Assembly: GCA_937892115.1 (NCBI GenBank)
Contig: CALAUI010000019.1
Span: 144,654-208,653, forward strand
DNA from: an uncultured Clostridia bacterium
GTDB lineage: Bacteria; Bacillota; Clostridia; Oscillospirales; Acutalibacteraceae
DNA: 64,000 nucleotides
Direction: 5' to 3'
The notes under the pieces are model-generated. The model did no database searches and was not told the origin of the DNA. It saw only the letters and a list, made by a program, of their open reading frames with translations. Below are positions 8,920-17,941 of the stretch, one piece after another. A program made the translations under genes and the position numbers. How positions within the stretch are numbered: the first letter of the stretch is position 1; each line of letters begins with the position of its first letter.

Positions 8920-8937
8920 ATGAAAGGCGACCTTAAA

Positions 8938-10725
8938 ATGAAAAACAAAATTATTCTCACCTCTCACCCCATGCGTAAATGCACGATTTTCCCCGAAGGA
9001 AGTCCCGAAATTCCCGCCGGACTTTTTACCGTAAAAAACGAAAAGCCCGATTTCACAGGTTTTCCCTATCCCCTTCCCAATGCCAAAAAGGATTACACAA
9101 TCCGGGCAGACGGTGACGGAGTAATCTGGTACGGCTCGTCAAAGGGTGTTACAAGATACGACCCCGATGCGGAATATGATTTTGACAAGGTGTCATACTT
9201 TGCCGCAGACAGAGATTTGCCCGACAATAACGTAAAGGCAATCCTTCCCGTCGGCAGAAATGCATGGGTGCTTACCCAAAGCGGTGCGGCTTTTATTGAA
9301 GAGGTCACCTTAACGGGCAAGCAGGTCAGCGATATCCTTCTTAAAGAAACCCTTGATATTGTTGACCGCAGAGGTATGGTCAGCCAGAGACAGCTTAAGA
9401 AGGCAAGAGACCTTTCCTCAAAGTTCCCCTTTGCACATTCCGATAACGACGGCGGATTTACCGCCTGCTTCGATATGGGTGAAATATTCAGATATGCCGT
9501 TCTCAAGAGAGAAAAGGGCATTGACGACCCCGAAACGGTTGAAGCAAAAAAGGTTGCCGTAAAAGCCCTTGAGGCATGCCTGCTTCTTTGCCATATTCAC
9601 GGCAGAGGCGACGGCTTCGTTGCAAGAACATACGTAACGACCTCGGAGGAAACACCGGATGACGGTATTTTCTTCAAGAGAAACGGCGACAAAGCTGTCT
9701 GTGTTGATACGTCTGCCGCAAGGCAGAGAGGTGTTGTGGGCTATGAGATAAGCTGCTCCGCTCCCATTCCCGAACGTCTGCGTCATCTGCTTACGGATTA
9801 CGGCTTCACCGAGGATGACGTTATCTACAAGGCAGACACAAGCTCCGACGAAATCACACTGCAGATGCTTAACTTCCTCTTTGCGCATTGGTATCTTACC
9901 TGCGACGACAAAGAGCTTGACGAAATCATAAAGCAGACCGTCAAGGGCATCGTTGACCATATCATTGACCATAAATTCGTTCTTGCCGACTATTCGGGTG
10001 AAAGCACGACCTGGGCAAAATGGAACGAAGAATATTTCATGACGGTAGACGGCTATGTTGACGGAGCACTCAACTCCGCAGAGCTTCTCTTTTACCTCAA
10101 GGCCGTAATGGAGATTACGGGTGAAGAGGGCAGATATCTTGAAACCTACAATTATCTCATCAACGAAAAGGGATATGCAGATCTTACCGAAAAGCACTGG
10201 GACAGAGCGTTCCAGATAAACTTCGTTGAAGATATAAATCTGTATGAATCTATCATGTACGGTGACCACATGCTCTGTTCCGCTTCCTTTGCAGGTCTCG
10301 GTATGCTGGAAAAAGACCCCGTTCTGCTCGAAAAATACAGACGCGGCTACAAGGCATGGTGGAGCACCTCTCTTGAAAGAGAGCATAATCCCGGCTACGA
10401 TTTCCTCTACCTTCTGGGCTGTCCCGACGAAGAAATCAACTGTGACAGAGCAAAGGAATGGTTTTACAGATCAAATCTCAGCCGTCTCGCTTCCGGTGTT
10501 TCCCTTGTCGGCAGACACGATATCCCCGTCAGGGAATACTCTCCCCGGTATAAGCAGACAAGCGTTCTTCTGCCTCCCGACGAAAGATTCATTTCAAAGT
10601 ATGACCGCGATTCTCTTGAATACAAGAATGAGGACAGCGGCGGAATGATGTACGTTGAGGGCTGCTATCCCTTCAACTTTGCATACTGGCTCGGCAGACT
10701 TTACGGATTTATCGAAGGAGAATAA
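8938..10725 (+). CDS. Unrecognised protein: N-terminal propeller-type motifs fused to a helical domain
   Basis: A 595-residue protein with no signal peptide. The start is placed at 8938 (SD AAAGG about 10 bases upstream); the Met at 8920 abuts the MFS stop codon without an SD. Residues about 50-115 carry two motifs like those of regulator propellers: DGVIWYGSSKGVTRYDPD and LPDNNVKAIL...AWVLTQSGAAFI. Residues about 150-595 look mostly helical and rich in aromatic and acidic residues (NEEYFMTVDGYVDGALNSAE, GDHMLCSASFAGLG), consistent with an (alpha/alpha)-barrel as in several glycosidases. Catalytic residues cannot be assigned. It lies between an importer and an alpha-mannosidase, so a role in cytosolic glycoside breakdown is likely. 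Confidence 0.8.
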   Translation: MKNKIILTSHPMRKCTIFPEGSPEIPAGLFTVKNEKPDFTGFPYPLPNAKKDYTIRADGDGVIWYGSSKGVTRYDPDAEYDFDKVSYFAADRDLPDNNVKAILPVGRNAWVLTQSGAAFIEEVTLTGKQVSDILLKETLDIVDRRGMVSQRQLKKARDLSSKFPFAHSDNDGGFTACFDMGEIFRYAVLKREKGIDDPETVEAKKVAVKALEACLLLCHIHGRGDGFVARTYVTTSEETPDDGIFFKRNGDKAVCVDTSAARQRGVVGYEISCSAPIPERLRHLLTDYGFTEDDVIYKADTSSDEITLQMLNFLFAHWYLTCDDKELDEIIKQTVKGIVDHIIDHKFVLADYSGESTTWAKWNEEYFMTVDGYVDGALNSAELLFYLKAVMEITGEEGRYLETYNYLINEKGYADLTEKHWDRAFQINFVEDINLYESIMYGDHMLCSASFAGLGMLEKDPVLLEKYRRGYKAWWSTSLEREHNPGYDFLYLLGCPDEEINCDRAKEWFYRSNLSRLASGVSLVGRHDIPVREYSPRYKQTSVLLPPDERFISKYDRDSLEYKNEDSGGMMYVEGCYPFNFAYWLGRLYGFIEGE

Positions 10726-10727
10726 TC

Positions 10728-13184
10728 ATGAAGCAGAATATACATCTTATAGGTAACGCTCACCTTGACCCCACCTGGCTGTGGAGATGGCAGGAGGGCT
10801 GCGGTGAAGTAATGCAGACCTTCCGCTCCGCGGTTGACAGACTCAAAGAATATGACGATTTTGTATTCACCTGCTCCTCCGCCTGCTATTACAGATGGGT
10901 TGAGGAAATTGACCCGGATTTATTTGAAGAAATCAGAGAAATGGTGAAGGCGGGCAGATGGGTCCCCGTAAACGGCTGGTGGATACAGCCCGACTGCAAT
11001 ATGCCCTCTGCGGAAAGCTTCGCAAGGCAGGCATTATACAGCCAGCTCTATTATCAGGAAAAATTCGGTCAGATATGCCGTGTAGGATATAACGTTGACT
11101 CCTTCGGTCATAACGGCATGCTTCCTCAGCTGCTCACCCTGGGCGGTATGAAATGCTATGTAATGATGAGACCCGGTGAACACGAAAACGGCGAAATGCC
11201 CAAGGGACTTTTCTGGTGGGATTCCGCAGACGGCTCAAGGGTACTTACATACCGCATTCCCACGGGTTATGCCGAAAACGGCAAAAAATCCATTGATAAC
11301 GCCATAAAGCTTCTCTCGGATATGGGTGAGGAAAGCAATCACGGTATGATGCTCTTCTACGGTGTAGGCAATCACGGCGGCGGCCCCACAAAGGGTGACA
11401 TTGAATATATCAAATCACTTATGGCAGATGGCTGCAGCGAGCTTAAATTCTCATCCCCCTTTGAATACTTCAAAGAGGTTTGCTCAAACGGACTTGACAT
11501 TCCCTCTTGGAGCGATGACCTTCAGCACCACGCCAGCGGCTGTTACTCCGCTACCTCACTCATCAAGCAGATCAACAGAAAAGCGGAATTTTCCCTTGCA
11601 AATGCCGAAAAATGGAATACCGTTGCTTCGGCATCATACGGTCTGCCCTCATCACGCAAGGCATTCAGAGAAGCATGGCTTGACGTATGCTACAATCAGT
11701 TCCACGATATAATGTGCGGATGCTCAATCCGTGAGGCATACGACGATGCAAGAGCACAGGACGAATCCGCAATCGCCTTTGCCGACAAGGAAGAAAACAA
11801 GGCAATGCTCCGCATTACCGGTAAAATCAACACCTGGATTGACGGCGTTTCCGATACCGTTTTCTGTAACGAGAGACACCACTGTGAAAATCACAGATTC
11901 CCCAGACACATCGCGGTATTCAATCCTCTTTCATATGAAGTGAAGACCACCGTAAGAACGTATCATCCCTCAAAGAAGGTAGTCGATGCCGACGGCAACA
12001 GCGTACTGTTTTCAAACGTCCGTTCATCACGTTCCAACGACAGCCATAAGGACACCGTATTCTGTGCGGTCATTCCTCCCATGGGATATACCGTATACAA
12101 GCTCTGGTTTGACGATGCGGAGGTTGACGCAGGAAAGCCGTCAACGGATATCATGGCGGGAGAGTACTTCCTTGAGAATAAATACGTCAGAGCGGAATTT
12201 GATGCCTCCAAGGGTGCAATCAGCTCGCTGGTCACAAAGAAGGACGGCAAAGAGCATATCTGCTCCGGCTCATTCATTCCCACGGTAATAGATAATTCAA
12301 AGCCCGACACCTGGGCACATAATATATTCAGATTTCACGACGTCATCGGCACAATGACTCCCGAAAGCATCAAGCTTGTTGAGTCAGACGGCGCAAGAGC
12401 CGTAATCAGAGTACGCCACACCTACGGCAAATCCTATCTTTCCCAGGATTTCATTCTTGACAGTGAAAGCGAAATGATAAGAGTCAAGGCAAGAATACTC
12501 TGGCAGGAGCCCCTTACCATGCTGAAGATGCCCGTAACCGTTCCCGGCAGCAATCCCGTTTCAACCTACGAAATTCCCGGCGGCTTCATCAAGAGACCGG
12601 CAAACGGTGAGGAAGAGCCGGCTCTCACCTGGGCTGACGTAACCGCAGAAGGAAACGGCGTAGCACTAATCAGCGATTCAAAATACAGCTACGACTGTCC
12701 CGACAATACCCTTCGTCTTACGATGCTGAGAAATTCAATCTTTGCCGACCACTATTCGGACAGACCCGATGCGGACTTCGCATACTGCGACGAGGGACTT
12801 CAGAGATTTGAATACGGCATTTACGCTCATTCCGGTGAAGCGGAGGACAGCAGAGTTCAGTACTATGCAGACGTTCTCAACAATAAGCCCTGCGCAGTTC
12901 CCGTGGGCTATCATAAAGGAAGCGAGCCCCTCGTAAAATCATTTATTTCCGTTGACAGGGACAACGTTGAGGTAATGTCCTTCAAGTCCTGTGAGGACGA
13001 TTCGGGAGATTACATCCTCCGTATGAGAGAAACGGCAGGCAAAGAAACCCGTGTAAGCGTTGTATGTGACATAATCAACGCGGGCTTCCGCGCAGATTTC
13101 AAGGGCTTGGAAATCAAGACCTTCCGCATAGACGCCGACGGATACGTTTTTGAAACAGACTTCCTTGAAGGAATAGTTAAATAA
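10728..13184 (+). CDS. GH38 alpha-mannosidase (818 aa)
   Basis: A full-length family 38 retaining alpha-mannosidase. The zinc-site motif NAHLDPTWLW gives His12 and Asp14, the nucleophile lies in NVDSFGHN (Asp124), and the downstream helical-domain motif NQFHDIMCGCS is present. The C-terminal 400 residues are the usual beta-sandwich domains. There is no signal peptide, so it acts in the cytosol on imported mannosides. Start: SD AAGGAG is 8 bases upstream and only 2 bases separate it from the previous gene. Last gene of the operon, followed by a strong bidirectional terminator. Linkage specificity cannot be read from the sequence. Confidence 0.95.
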   Translation: MKQNIHLIGNAHLDPTWLWRWQEGCGEVMQTFRSAVDRLKEYDDFVFTCSSACYYRWVEEIDPDLFEEIREMVKAGRWVPVNGWWIQPDCNMPSAESFARQALYSQLYYQEKFGQICRVGYNVDSFGHNGMLPQLLTLGGMKCYVMMRPGEHENGEMPKGLFWWDSADGSRVLTYRIPTGYAENGKKSIDNAIKLLSDMGEESNHGMMLFYGVGNHGGGPTKGDIEYIKSLMADGCSELKFSSPFEYFKEVCSNGLDIPSWSDDLQHHASGCYSATSLIKQINRKAEFSLANAEKWNTVASASYGLPSSRKAFREAWLDVCYNQFHDIMCGCSIREAYDDARAQDESAIAFADKEENKAMLRITGKINTWIDGVSDTVFCNERHHCENHRFPRHIAVFNPLSYEVKTTVRTYHPSKKVVDADGNSVLFSNVRSSRSNDSHKDTVFCAVIPPMGYTVYKLWFDDAEVDAGKPSTDIMAGEYFLENKYVRAEFDASKGAISSLVTKKDGKEHICSGSFIPTVIDNSKPDTWAHNIFRFHDVIGTMTPESIKLVESDGARAVIRVRHTYGKSYLSQDFILDSESEMIRVKARILWQEPLTMLKMPVTVPGSNPVSTYEIPGGFIKRPANGEEEPALTWADVTAEGNGVALISDSKYSYDCPDNTLRLTMLRNSIFADHYSDRPDADFAYCDEGLQRFEYGIYAHSGEAEDSRVQYYADVLNNKPCAVPVGYHKGSEPLVKSFISVDRDNVEVMSFKSCEDDSGDYILRMRETAGKETRVSVVCDIINAGFRADFKGLEIKTFRIDADGYVFETDFLEGIVK

Positions 13185-13189
13185 ACAAA

Positions 13190-13218
13190 AAAGCGGATGC
13201 TTCGAAAGCATCCGCTTT
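13190..13218. terminator. Bidirectional terminator between GH38 and the GH4 operon
   Basis: AAGCGGATGCTT pairs with AGCATCCGCTT around a short CGA loop, with an A-run on the left and TTTAAGTTTT on the right. Confidence 0.9.
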
Positions 13219-13228
13219 AAGTTTTATA

Positions 13229-14512
13229 TCAGTTTTTATAATACTGAGGAAGGTACTGCTTATGTGCTTCCTTCATTTCTTCAAAGCACTTATGGGCTGC
13301 TTCCCAGTCACCTACAAGAGGATGGATAAGAAGGGCGTTGAGTGCTGCTTCCTCGTCACCGTCTCTGCCTGCCTTGACGGTAAGGTTTTCATACTGCTTA
13401 ACTACGCTCATAAGACCGATAATATGCTTATTGTCAATCTTGCCTACGGGAACTGGCTTTGCACCGTCCTTACCGATAACGGCGGCAACCTCGATTACGT
13501 CGTCGGGCTTAAGGAAGGGAAGAGTGTTGCCGTTTTTGATGTTTACGACCTGAACGTCATTGATATCGTTGGCGATTGCGTTGATAAGATTTACGGCAAC
13601 AAGTGAATACTTGTGACCGCCTCTCTGGTCAAGAAGCGCGGGCTTAACATAAAGTCCCTCGTCCGAATACATTTCAAGAAGCTGCTCTTCAATTTCCATA
13701 CATACCTGAGCTCTGCTCTTTTCACCGTGAAGAAGGTGGTCAAGCTTTGCATTTCTGCAGTAATAATACTGAAGATATGATGAAGGAATAGCGTGAATTG
13801 CCTTGAGGGTTTCAAGCGAGAAACCGTCATCCTTGATATTTGACATTACCTTGGGAGTGAAGCCCTCGCCGATAAGCTTGTCAATAAGCTCTTCGCCGTG
13901 AAGACGAACGGAGGTGAACCAGCTCAGGTGATTAAGACCGACATAGGTATATTCCATATCCTCGCCGACATCTTCTTTGGTATCGTCAATCATATCAATG
14001 GGAACGTTGCAGAGGCCTATGCACTTAACGTTTGTGTTATTGAGAACGAACTCGGTGATGATACCCGAGGGATTGGTGAAATTGATAAGCCATGCATCGG
14101 GGCAGACTGCTTCGATTCTGTCACAGATATTCTTGATGACGGGAATGGTTCTCTGTGCCTTGAAGAAGCCGCCGATACCGGTCGTTTCCTGACCGATAAG
14201 GTTATACTTAAGGGGAATCGTTTCGTCAAGATGTCTGCAGGGAAGCTTACCTACACGAATCTGAGTTACAACGAAATCGGCACCCTGAAGTGCTGTATCA
14301 AGGTCATCCGTAAGGACTGTTTCGCAGTCAACGCCCGCTGCCTTGAGCATACGGATACAGAGGTTGCCTACGATAGTTCTCTTGCGGTCATCTATGTCCA
14401 TAAATGAGATTTTCTTAAGCTTGAGTGAATCCTGTGCCTTGAGAAATCCGTCAATAAGCTCGGGGCAATAGGTACTGCCGGAACCGATAACGGCTACATT
14501 GATTTCTTTCAT
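13229..14512 (-). CDS. GH4 NAD-dependent glycosidase (6-phospho-glycosidase type)
   Basis: A 427-residue GH4 protein. The N-terminal NAD-binding motif is AVIGSGSTYCPEL (residues 7-19), followed by NFTNPSG (about 144-150) and the metal-site motif CNVP (Cys168) with VGLNHLSW after it. CNVP-type members are mostly 6-phospho-beta-glucosidases; GH4 enzymes use NAD and a divalent metal in an oxidation-elimination mechanism in the cytosol. The start at 14512 has SD GGAGG 5 bases upstream; the in-frame TTG at 14533 lies upstream of this SD. Last gene of the GH109/kinase/GH4 operon. A non-phosphorylated substrate is possible, because the operon contains no PTS genes. Confidence 0.92.
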   Translation of the reverse strand: MKEINVAVIGSGSTYCPELIDGFLKAQDSLKLKKISFMDIDDRKRTIVGNLCIRMLKAAGVDCETVLTDDLDTALQGADFVVTQIRVGKLPCRHLDETIPLKYNLIGQETTGIGGFFKAQRTIPVIKNICDRIEAVCPDAWLINFTNPSGIITEFVLNNTNVKCIGLCNVPIDMIDDTKEDVGEDMEYTYVGLNHLSWFTSVRLHGEELIDKLIGEGFTPKVMSNIKDDGFSLETLKAIHAIPSSYLQYYYCRNAKLDHLLHGEKSRAQVCMEIEEQLLEMYSDEGLYVKPALLDQRGGHKYSLVAVNLINAIANDINDVQVVNIKNGNTLPFLKPDDVIEVAAVIGKDGAKPVPVGKIDNKHIIGLMSVVKQYENLTVKAGRDGDEEAALNALLIHPLVGDWEAAHKCFEEMKEAHKQYLPQYYKN

Positions 14513-14546
14513 AATATATCCTCCAATCGGCAAACCGCCGTTTATA

Positions 14547-15485
14547 TTAAACGTATTTTTGCATAATCCAGTTGATACATCCCGTTACCGGGGGCTGAGT
14601 AAGCTTAATGAATTTAAGCTTTCTGCCGCTGTACTTCTGTGATTTTTCAAGAAGCATATCAATATACGGCTTATTATCAAGCTTTGCATTGATTGAGCCG
14701 GAAAGCACAACCTCAATCTCTTCACCCTCAAAATTAAGCTGTGAAGCAAGAGCGGCTATGAGCTTTGCGCCTCTTTCAGCCATTGCTTCGCAGTATCCGA
14801 GTGCGGGAGCATCACCCTGCTTTGCCGCTTCAAAGAAGAATCCGATAAGATTACGGATATGCTCCTTTCCGCCGCTTCCTTCAATCTTATCAATAAGAGT
14901 AAGGAACTGCTCTCTGTCGGTGAAATTGTATTCCTTCTTTACCATATCGGTAATGAGGGTCTTTTCAAGGCCTAAGAAAAGTTCATCATAGACAAGCTCA
15001 AACGCCTTGAACATTATATTTGTGCCGCCGGAAATATCGCCGGTAAATTCGCCCAGACCGCCGAGCTGAAGCATTTTTTCATCTGAATCAATACCGTTGC
15101 AGCATACACCCGTGCCGCAGTTGAAACCGATTGCCGTGCCCGTTTCCGAGCCCGCCTTTACAACGATAAAGCCGTCGTTGAAGATTTCAAAATTATCAAG
15201 TCCCTTATCCTTGAGCAGACCGCACATTTTATCGTGCTGCCAGGGATGGTCAATACCCGCAAGTCCCATAAGCGTAAAGGAAACGTCGGAAAGCTTGATT
15301 TCGGATTTAACGCAGAGATTATTGATGCCTTCAATTATGATATCGCTTGCTTCGTCAAAAGCGCCGTCAAGGTTTTCGTGATTGCTTCCGGGTCCTTCGC
15401 AGATTGCGAGCATGGTCTTCTTTTCGTTAAAAAGAGCAAACGCCGTTTTTGTGCCGCCGCCGTCAACACCGATATAGTATTTCAT
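14547..15485 (-). CDS. BadF/BadG-type sugar kinase, N-acetylglucosamine-kinase-like
   Basis: A 312-residue ASKHA-fold kinase. The phosphate-1 motif GVDGGGTKTAFAL (Asp7) opens the protein; GLAGIDHPW, the central GTAIGFNCGTGVCCNG adenosine/phosphate region and LSGSINAKLDNKPY follow in the order seen in GlcNAc kinases and related ATPases. It would phosphorylate an amino sugar in the cytosol. It lies between a GH109-like alpha-N-acetylgalactosaminidase and a GH4 glycosidase, which supports an N-acetylhexosamine substrate. SD GGAGGAAG lies 6 bases before the start, and the gap to the next gene is 34 bases. Confidence 0.88.
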   Translation of the reverse strand: MKYYIGVDGGGTKTAFALFNEKKTMLAICEGPGSNHENLDGAFDEASDIIIEGINNLCVKSEIKLSDVSFTLMGLAGIDHPWQHDKMCGLLKDKGLDNFEIFNDGFIVVKAGSETGTAIGFNCGTGVCCNGIDSDEKMLQLGGLGEFTGDISGGTNIMFKAFELVYDELFLGLEKTLITDMVKKEYNFTDREQFLTLIDKIEGSGGKEHIRNLIGFFFEAAKQGDAPALGYCEAMAERGAKLIAALASQLNFEGEEIEVVLSGSINAKLDNKPYIDMLLEKSQKYSGRKLKFIKLTQPPVTGCINWIMQKYV

Positions 15486-15512
15486 AGATTACTTCCTCCT
15501 CAAAAACCCGGA

Positions 15513-16775
15513 TTATTCATCAAAGAACTCGTCACAGACATCTTCAAGGCAGAATGCCCCGCGTCTGAAGGGTTCTCTTTCAATCCACATACCGTTTGTG
15601 AAATCGGGGAACGGAACAGGTGCCGAGCCGATTGCGATTGATTGCTCCGAAAGGCAGGTTACCGCCATCCACGTTGCCGTATCGTAAACGTCAATGGGGG
15701 GCTGTGCATCAAGCCGCACGCTTTCAACGAAGGCGCTGAGCACAAGATAATCCATACCGCCGTGACCGCCTGCGTGAATACCCTCTTCGGAATACTTTTT
15801 CCACAGAGGATGCTCATACTTATCACGGTATCCGTCTTTTTCAAAGTCCTGGGGTCTGTGCATCCAGTCCCCTTCCTTAACTTTCGTCTGCTTTTCAAGG
15901 AAGATGGCATCGCCGTCCTCCATATAGAAGCCGTTTGTACCCTGAACTCTGTATCCCCTTGAATAAGATCTGGGAAGTGAGCAGTCATGGGTAAGCACTA
16001 CGGTCTCACCGTTTGCGCATTTGATGAGGGTGGTGGTAACGTCACCCTGATTGAAGCTGTAATCAGCGAGGTCATAATCTTCGCCTTTGTTTTCAACGAT
16101 CCACTTGTGAAGTCCTCTTGACTTGGTGGTCATTGAAACGAGAGAAATATATCTGTTGCCTCTGTTGATGCCGAGCACCTTGGAAATGGGGCCGAGCTGA
16201 TGGGTAGGATAAAGCTCGCCGTTACGGTGCTGGAAATTGACAAGTCTGCCGTGTCTGTTTTCTCTGCCGAGACAGATTTCATCTCTCAGGTCGTGCTGAT
16301 AGCCGCCCTGCATGTGAATTATCTCACCGAAGATGCCCTGCTTCACCATATTGAAAATTGCCATTTCGTTTCTGTCGTAACAGCAATTTTCAAGAAGCAT
16401 ACAGAATTTGCCGGTTTCTTCACTTGCTCTTATCATCTGCCAGCATTCCTCGATGCTTGCCGCGCCGCCGACCTCTATCGCCACGTGCTTGCCTGCTCTC
16501 ATGGAGTCAATGGCAATACGTGAATGAGTAATCCAGGTAGTACAGCAGAGAATCGCATCTATATCGTCTCTCTTGAGAAGTTCCTTATAGTCGGTATAGG
16601 CATCGGGCTTCTTACCCGTGACCTCTTCAACTATCTTCTGACCTTCAAGAGCTCTGTCTTCATATTTATCACAGACCGCAGGGACTCTTACGCCTTCGCA
16701 GTTGAGCATTTCTCTCATCTGACCTCTGCCTCTGCCGCTGAGACCTATTACACCGATATTTACAAATTCTTTCAT
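15513..16775 (-). CDS. GH109-like Gfo/Idh/MocA protein (probable NAD-dependent alpha-N-acetylgalactosaminidase)
   Basis: A 420-residue protein with an N-terminal NAD-binding domain (IGVIGLSGRGRGQM). The usual EKP motif of Gfo/Idh dehydrogenases is replaced by EVG (GKHVAIEVGGAA, residues 95-106), and GKFCMLLENCCYDRNE plus HRNGELYPTHQLGP (Tyr189, His192) match the hallmark segments of GH109 glycosidases. GH109 enzymes release terminal GalNAc with tightly bound NAD. Many described members carry an export signal; this one does not, so it is probably cytosolic. The start is the ATG at 16775 with SD GGGGAG; an in-frame TTG lies upstream at 16793. First gene of the operon, with its own promoter. Confidence 0.85.
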   Translation of the reverse strand: MKEFVNIGVIGLSGRGRGQMREMLNCEGVRVPAVCDKYEDRALEGQKIVEEVTGKKPDAYTDYKELLKRDDIDAILCCTTWITHSRIAIDSMRAGKHVAIEVGGAASIEECWQMIRASEETGKFCMLLENCCYDRNEMAIFNMVKQGIFGEIIHMQGGYQHDLRDEICLGRENRHGRLVNFQHRNGELYPTHQLGPISKVLGINRGNRYISLVSMTTKSRGLHKWIVENKGEDYDLADYSFNQGDVTTTLIKCANGETVVLTHDCSLPRSYSRGYRVQGTNGFYMEDGDAIFLEKQTKVKEGDWMHRPQDFEKDGYRDKYEHPLWKKYSEEGIHAGGHGGMDYLVLSAFVESVRLDAQPPIDVYDTATWMAVTCLSEQSIAIGSAPVPFPDFTNGMWIEREPFRRGAFCLEDVCDEFFDE

Positions 16776-16805
16776 ATAAACATCTCCCCTCAAGCATACC
16801 CGATT

Positions 16806-16834
16806 ATTTTACCAAAAATAAAAATATATTTCAA
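16806..16834 (-). promoter_or_regulatory. Promoter of the GH109/kinase/GH4 operon
   Basis: On the minus strand: TTGAAA (16834-16829), 17-base spacer, TAAAAT (16811-16806). It lies in the 62-base gap after the membrane protein gene, so the sugar operon is separable from the DUF5685 operon upstream. Confidence 0.7.
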
Positions 16835-16837
16835 CAG

Positions 16838-17371
16838 TTACTTGAAAAATCTCCTGAATAATCTGCGCCATTTCAGATTATAAACGATTATAACCTTTGA
16901 AAGCGCAATATCATACATTACGAAAGCGAGAGTACCTATGCCGAGCAGAATGGGAATCGCCATCATTCCCCACTCCTGCATTTCGTCTATTTCAAGCCCC
17001 ATGAATTTCATCATGAGCCAATAGGAAACCACCATTGTGCCGATGAACATACCGAGCTTCAGCACCCATTCAAGCACTTTTTTTGTCTTTGACTCAATAA
17101 GAGCTTTTACGATCGGATAATAGCCGAAAAAGGCAAGGTACATCACGGCGACCTCTTTTTCCGGGACAAGGAAAATACCGAGTATGGCAACGGTCGCATA
17201 AATACCGAAAGCCCATTTTTTGTCAATTTCAATCACGGCAAAAATCATCAGTGCGCCTGCCGCCGCAGGTAAAGCGTAGGTCATAAAAGGCACTATCGCC
17301 ACCGATATCATAAGCACAAGGGAAAGCGCCGCAACTATCCCCCCGATTGCACATTTGGAGCTTTGTTTCAT
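16838..17371 (-). CDS. Polytopic membrane protein linked to the DUF5685/J-like genes
   Basis: A 177-residue protein with five or six predicted membrane helices from residue 9 to about 165 and a short basic C-terminus (KWRRLFRRFFK). It begins 8 bases after the J-like gene with SD TTGAGGT, so it is the third gene of a tight operon. It resembles small clostridial integral membrane proteins of unknown function; no transport or enzyme motif is visible. A membrane partner for the cysteine-rich J-like protein is a reasonable inference. Confidence 0.8.
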   Translation of the reverse strand: MKQSSKCAIGGIVAALSLVLMISVAIVPFMTYALPAAAGALMIFAVIEIDKKWAFGIYATVAILGIFLVPEKEVAVMYLAFFGYYPIVKALIESKTKKVLEWVLKLGMFIGTMVVSYWLMMKFMGLEIDEMQEWGMMAIPILLGIGTLAFVMYDIALSKVIIVYNLKWRRLFRRFFK

Positions 17372-17379
17372 AATTTACC

Positions 17380-17934
17380 TCAACAGCATGAAATAAGGTC
17401 TCCGCCCATACATTCACAGCAGCAATCGGCACAAAGAAGCCCCGAGCAGATATTGCAGCAGCTGCAGTCGCTGTCGGATTTTTGGCCTTTTGTCTTATAA
17501 CCGCCGTTTGAATATGAGCTGACATTGTCATAGGCACTCTTGTATGTTTCGTTTGAAGAATCGAGCTTGACCGCCGCTCCGAAATATTTTTCCGCATCGT
17601 CAAGCCAGCCCTTTTTCTGACAGATGGTACCTTTCAGATAATTCCACTCCGCATTGCGCTGACTTTCGGGAACACCGTCAAGCAGAACCTGGGCGTCCTC
17701 AAGCCGTCCCGAATCGATTCGCTGACGGATATCGGAAAAATCGGAGCCGTAGTATACGTTCTGAGAGGAGAAATCTCCGTCAAGCATAATCCGGTCATAC
17801 GCTTCGTCAAGCTCCTGCTGCTTACGCACGTTGCCCGATTCGGCATACTGCCTTGAAAGCTGCTGATATGCAGCATTTATCTGTTCTCTTGTGGCGTACA
17901 TTGAAACGCCCAGAACCTCATAAGGATTTTTCAT
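17380..17934 (-). CDS. J-domain-like protein without HPD, with TPR-like middle and cysteine-rich tail
   Basis: A 184-residue protein. It begins like a J domain (NPYEVLGVSMYATREQINAA), but after helix II, where HPD is required to stimulate Hsp70, the sequence reads QYAESGN, so it is unlikely to be a working co-chaperone. Residues about 68-140 resemble TPR-type helical pairs (GRLEDAQVLLDGV, GWLDDAEKYFGAAVKLD). The last 28 residues hold 11 cysteines and end in Cys-Cys. The tail could bind metal or carry a lipid or other modification; which of these is unknown. It lies 7 bases after the DUF5685 gene and 8 bases before the membrane protein gene. Confidence 0.82.
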   Translation of the reverse strand: MKNPYEVLGVSMYATREQINAAYQQLSRQYAESGNVRKQQELDEAYDRIMLDGDFSSQNVYYGSDFSDIRQRIDSGRLEDAQVLLDGVPESQRNAEWNYLKGTICQKKGWLDDAEKYFGAAVKLDSSNETYKSAYDNVSSYSNGGYKTKGQKSDSDCSCCNICSGLLCADCCCECMGGDLISCC

Positions 17935-17941
17935 AACAGCC

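Noticed and set aside
8920..8937. Upstream ATG for the 595-residue protein
   Set aside because: It abuts the MFS stop codon with no SD, while the ATG at 8938 has AAAGG at suitable spacing.
9418..10386. 322-codon minus-strand open frame
   Set aside because: Lies wholly antisense to the 595-residue protein, which has clear operon context and SD; a codon-use shadow.
17380..17934. Functional DnaJ co-chaperone
   Set aside because: The HPD tripeptide needed to stimulate Hsp70 is absent (AES in its place), and no DnaK/GrpE genes are nearby.
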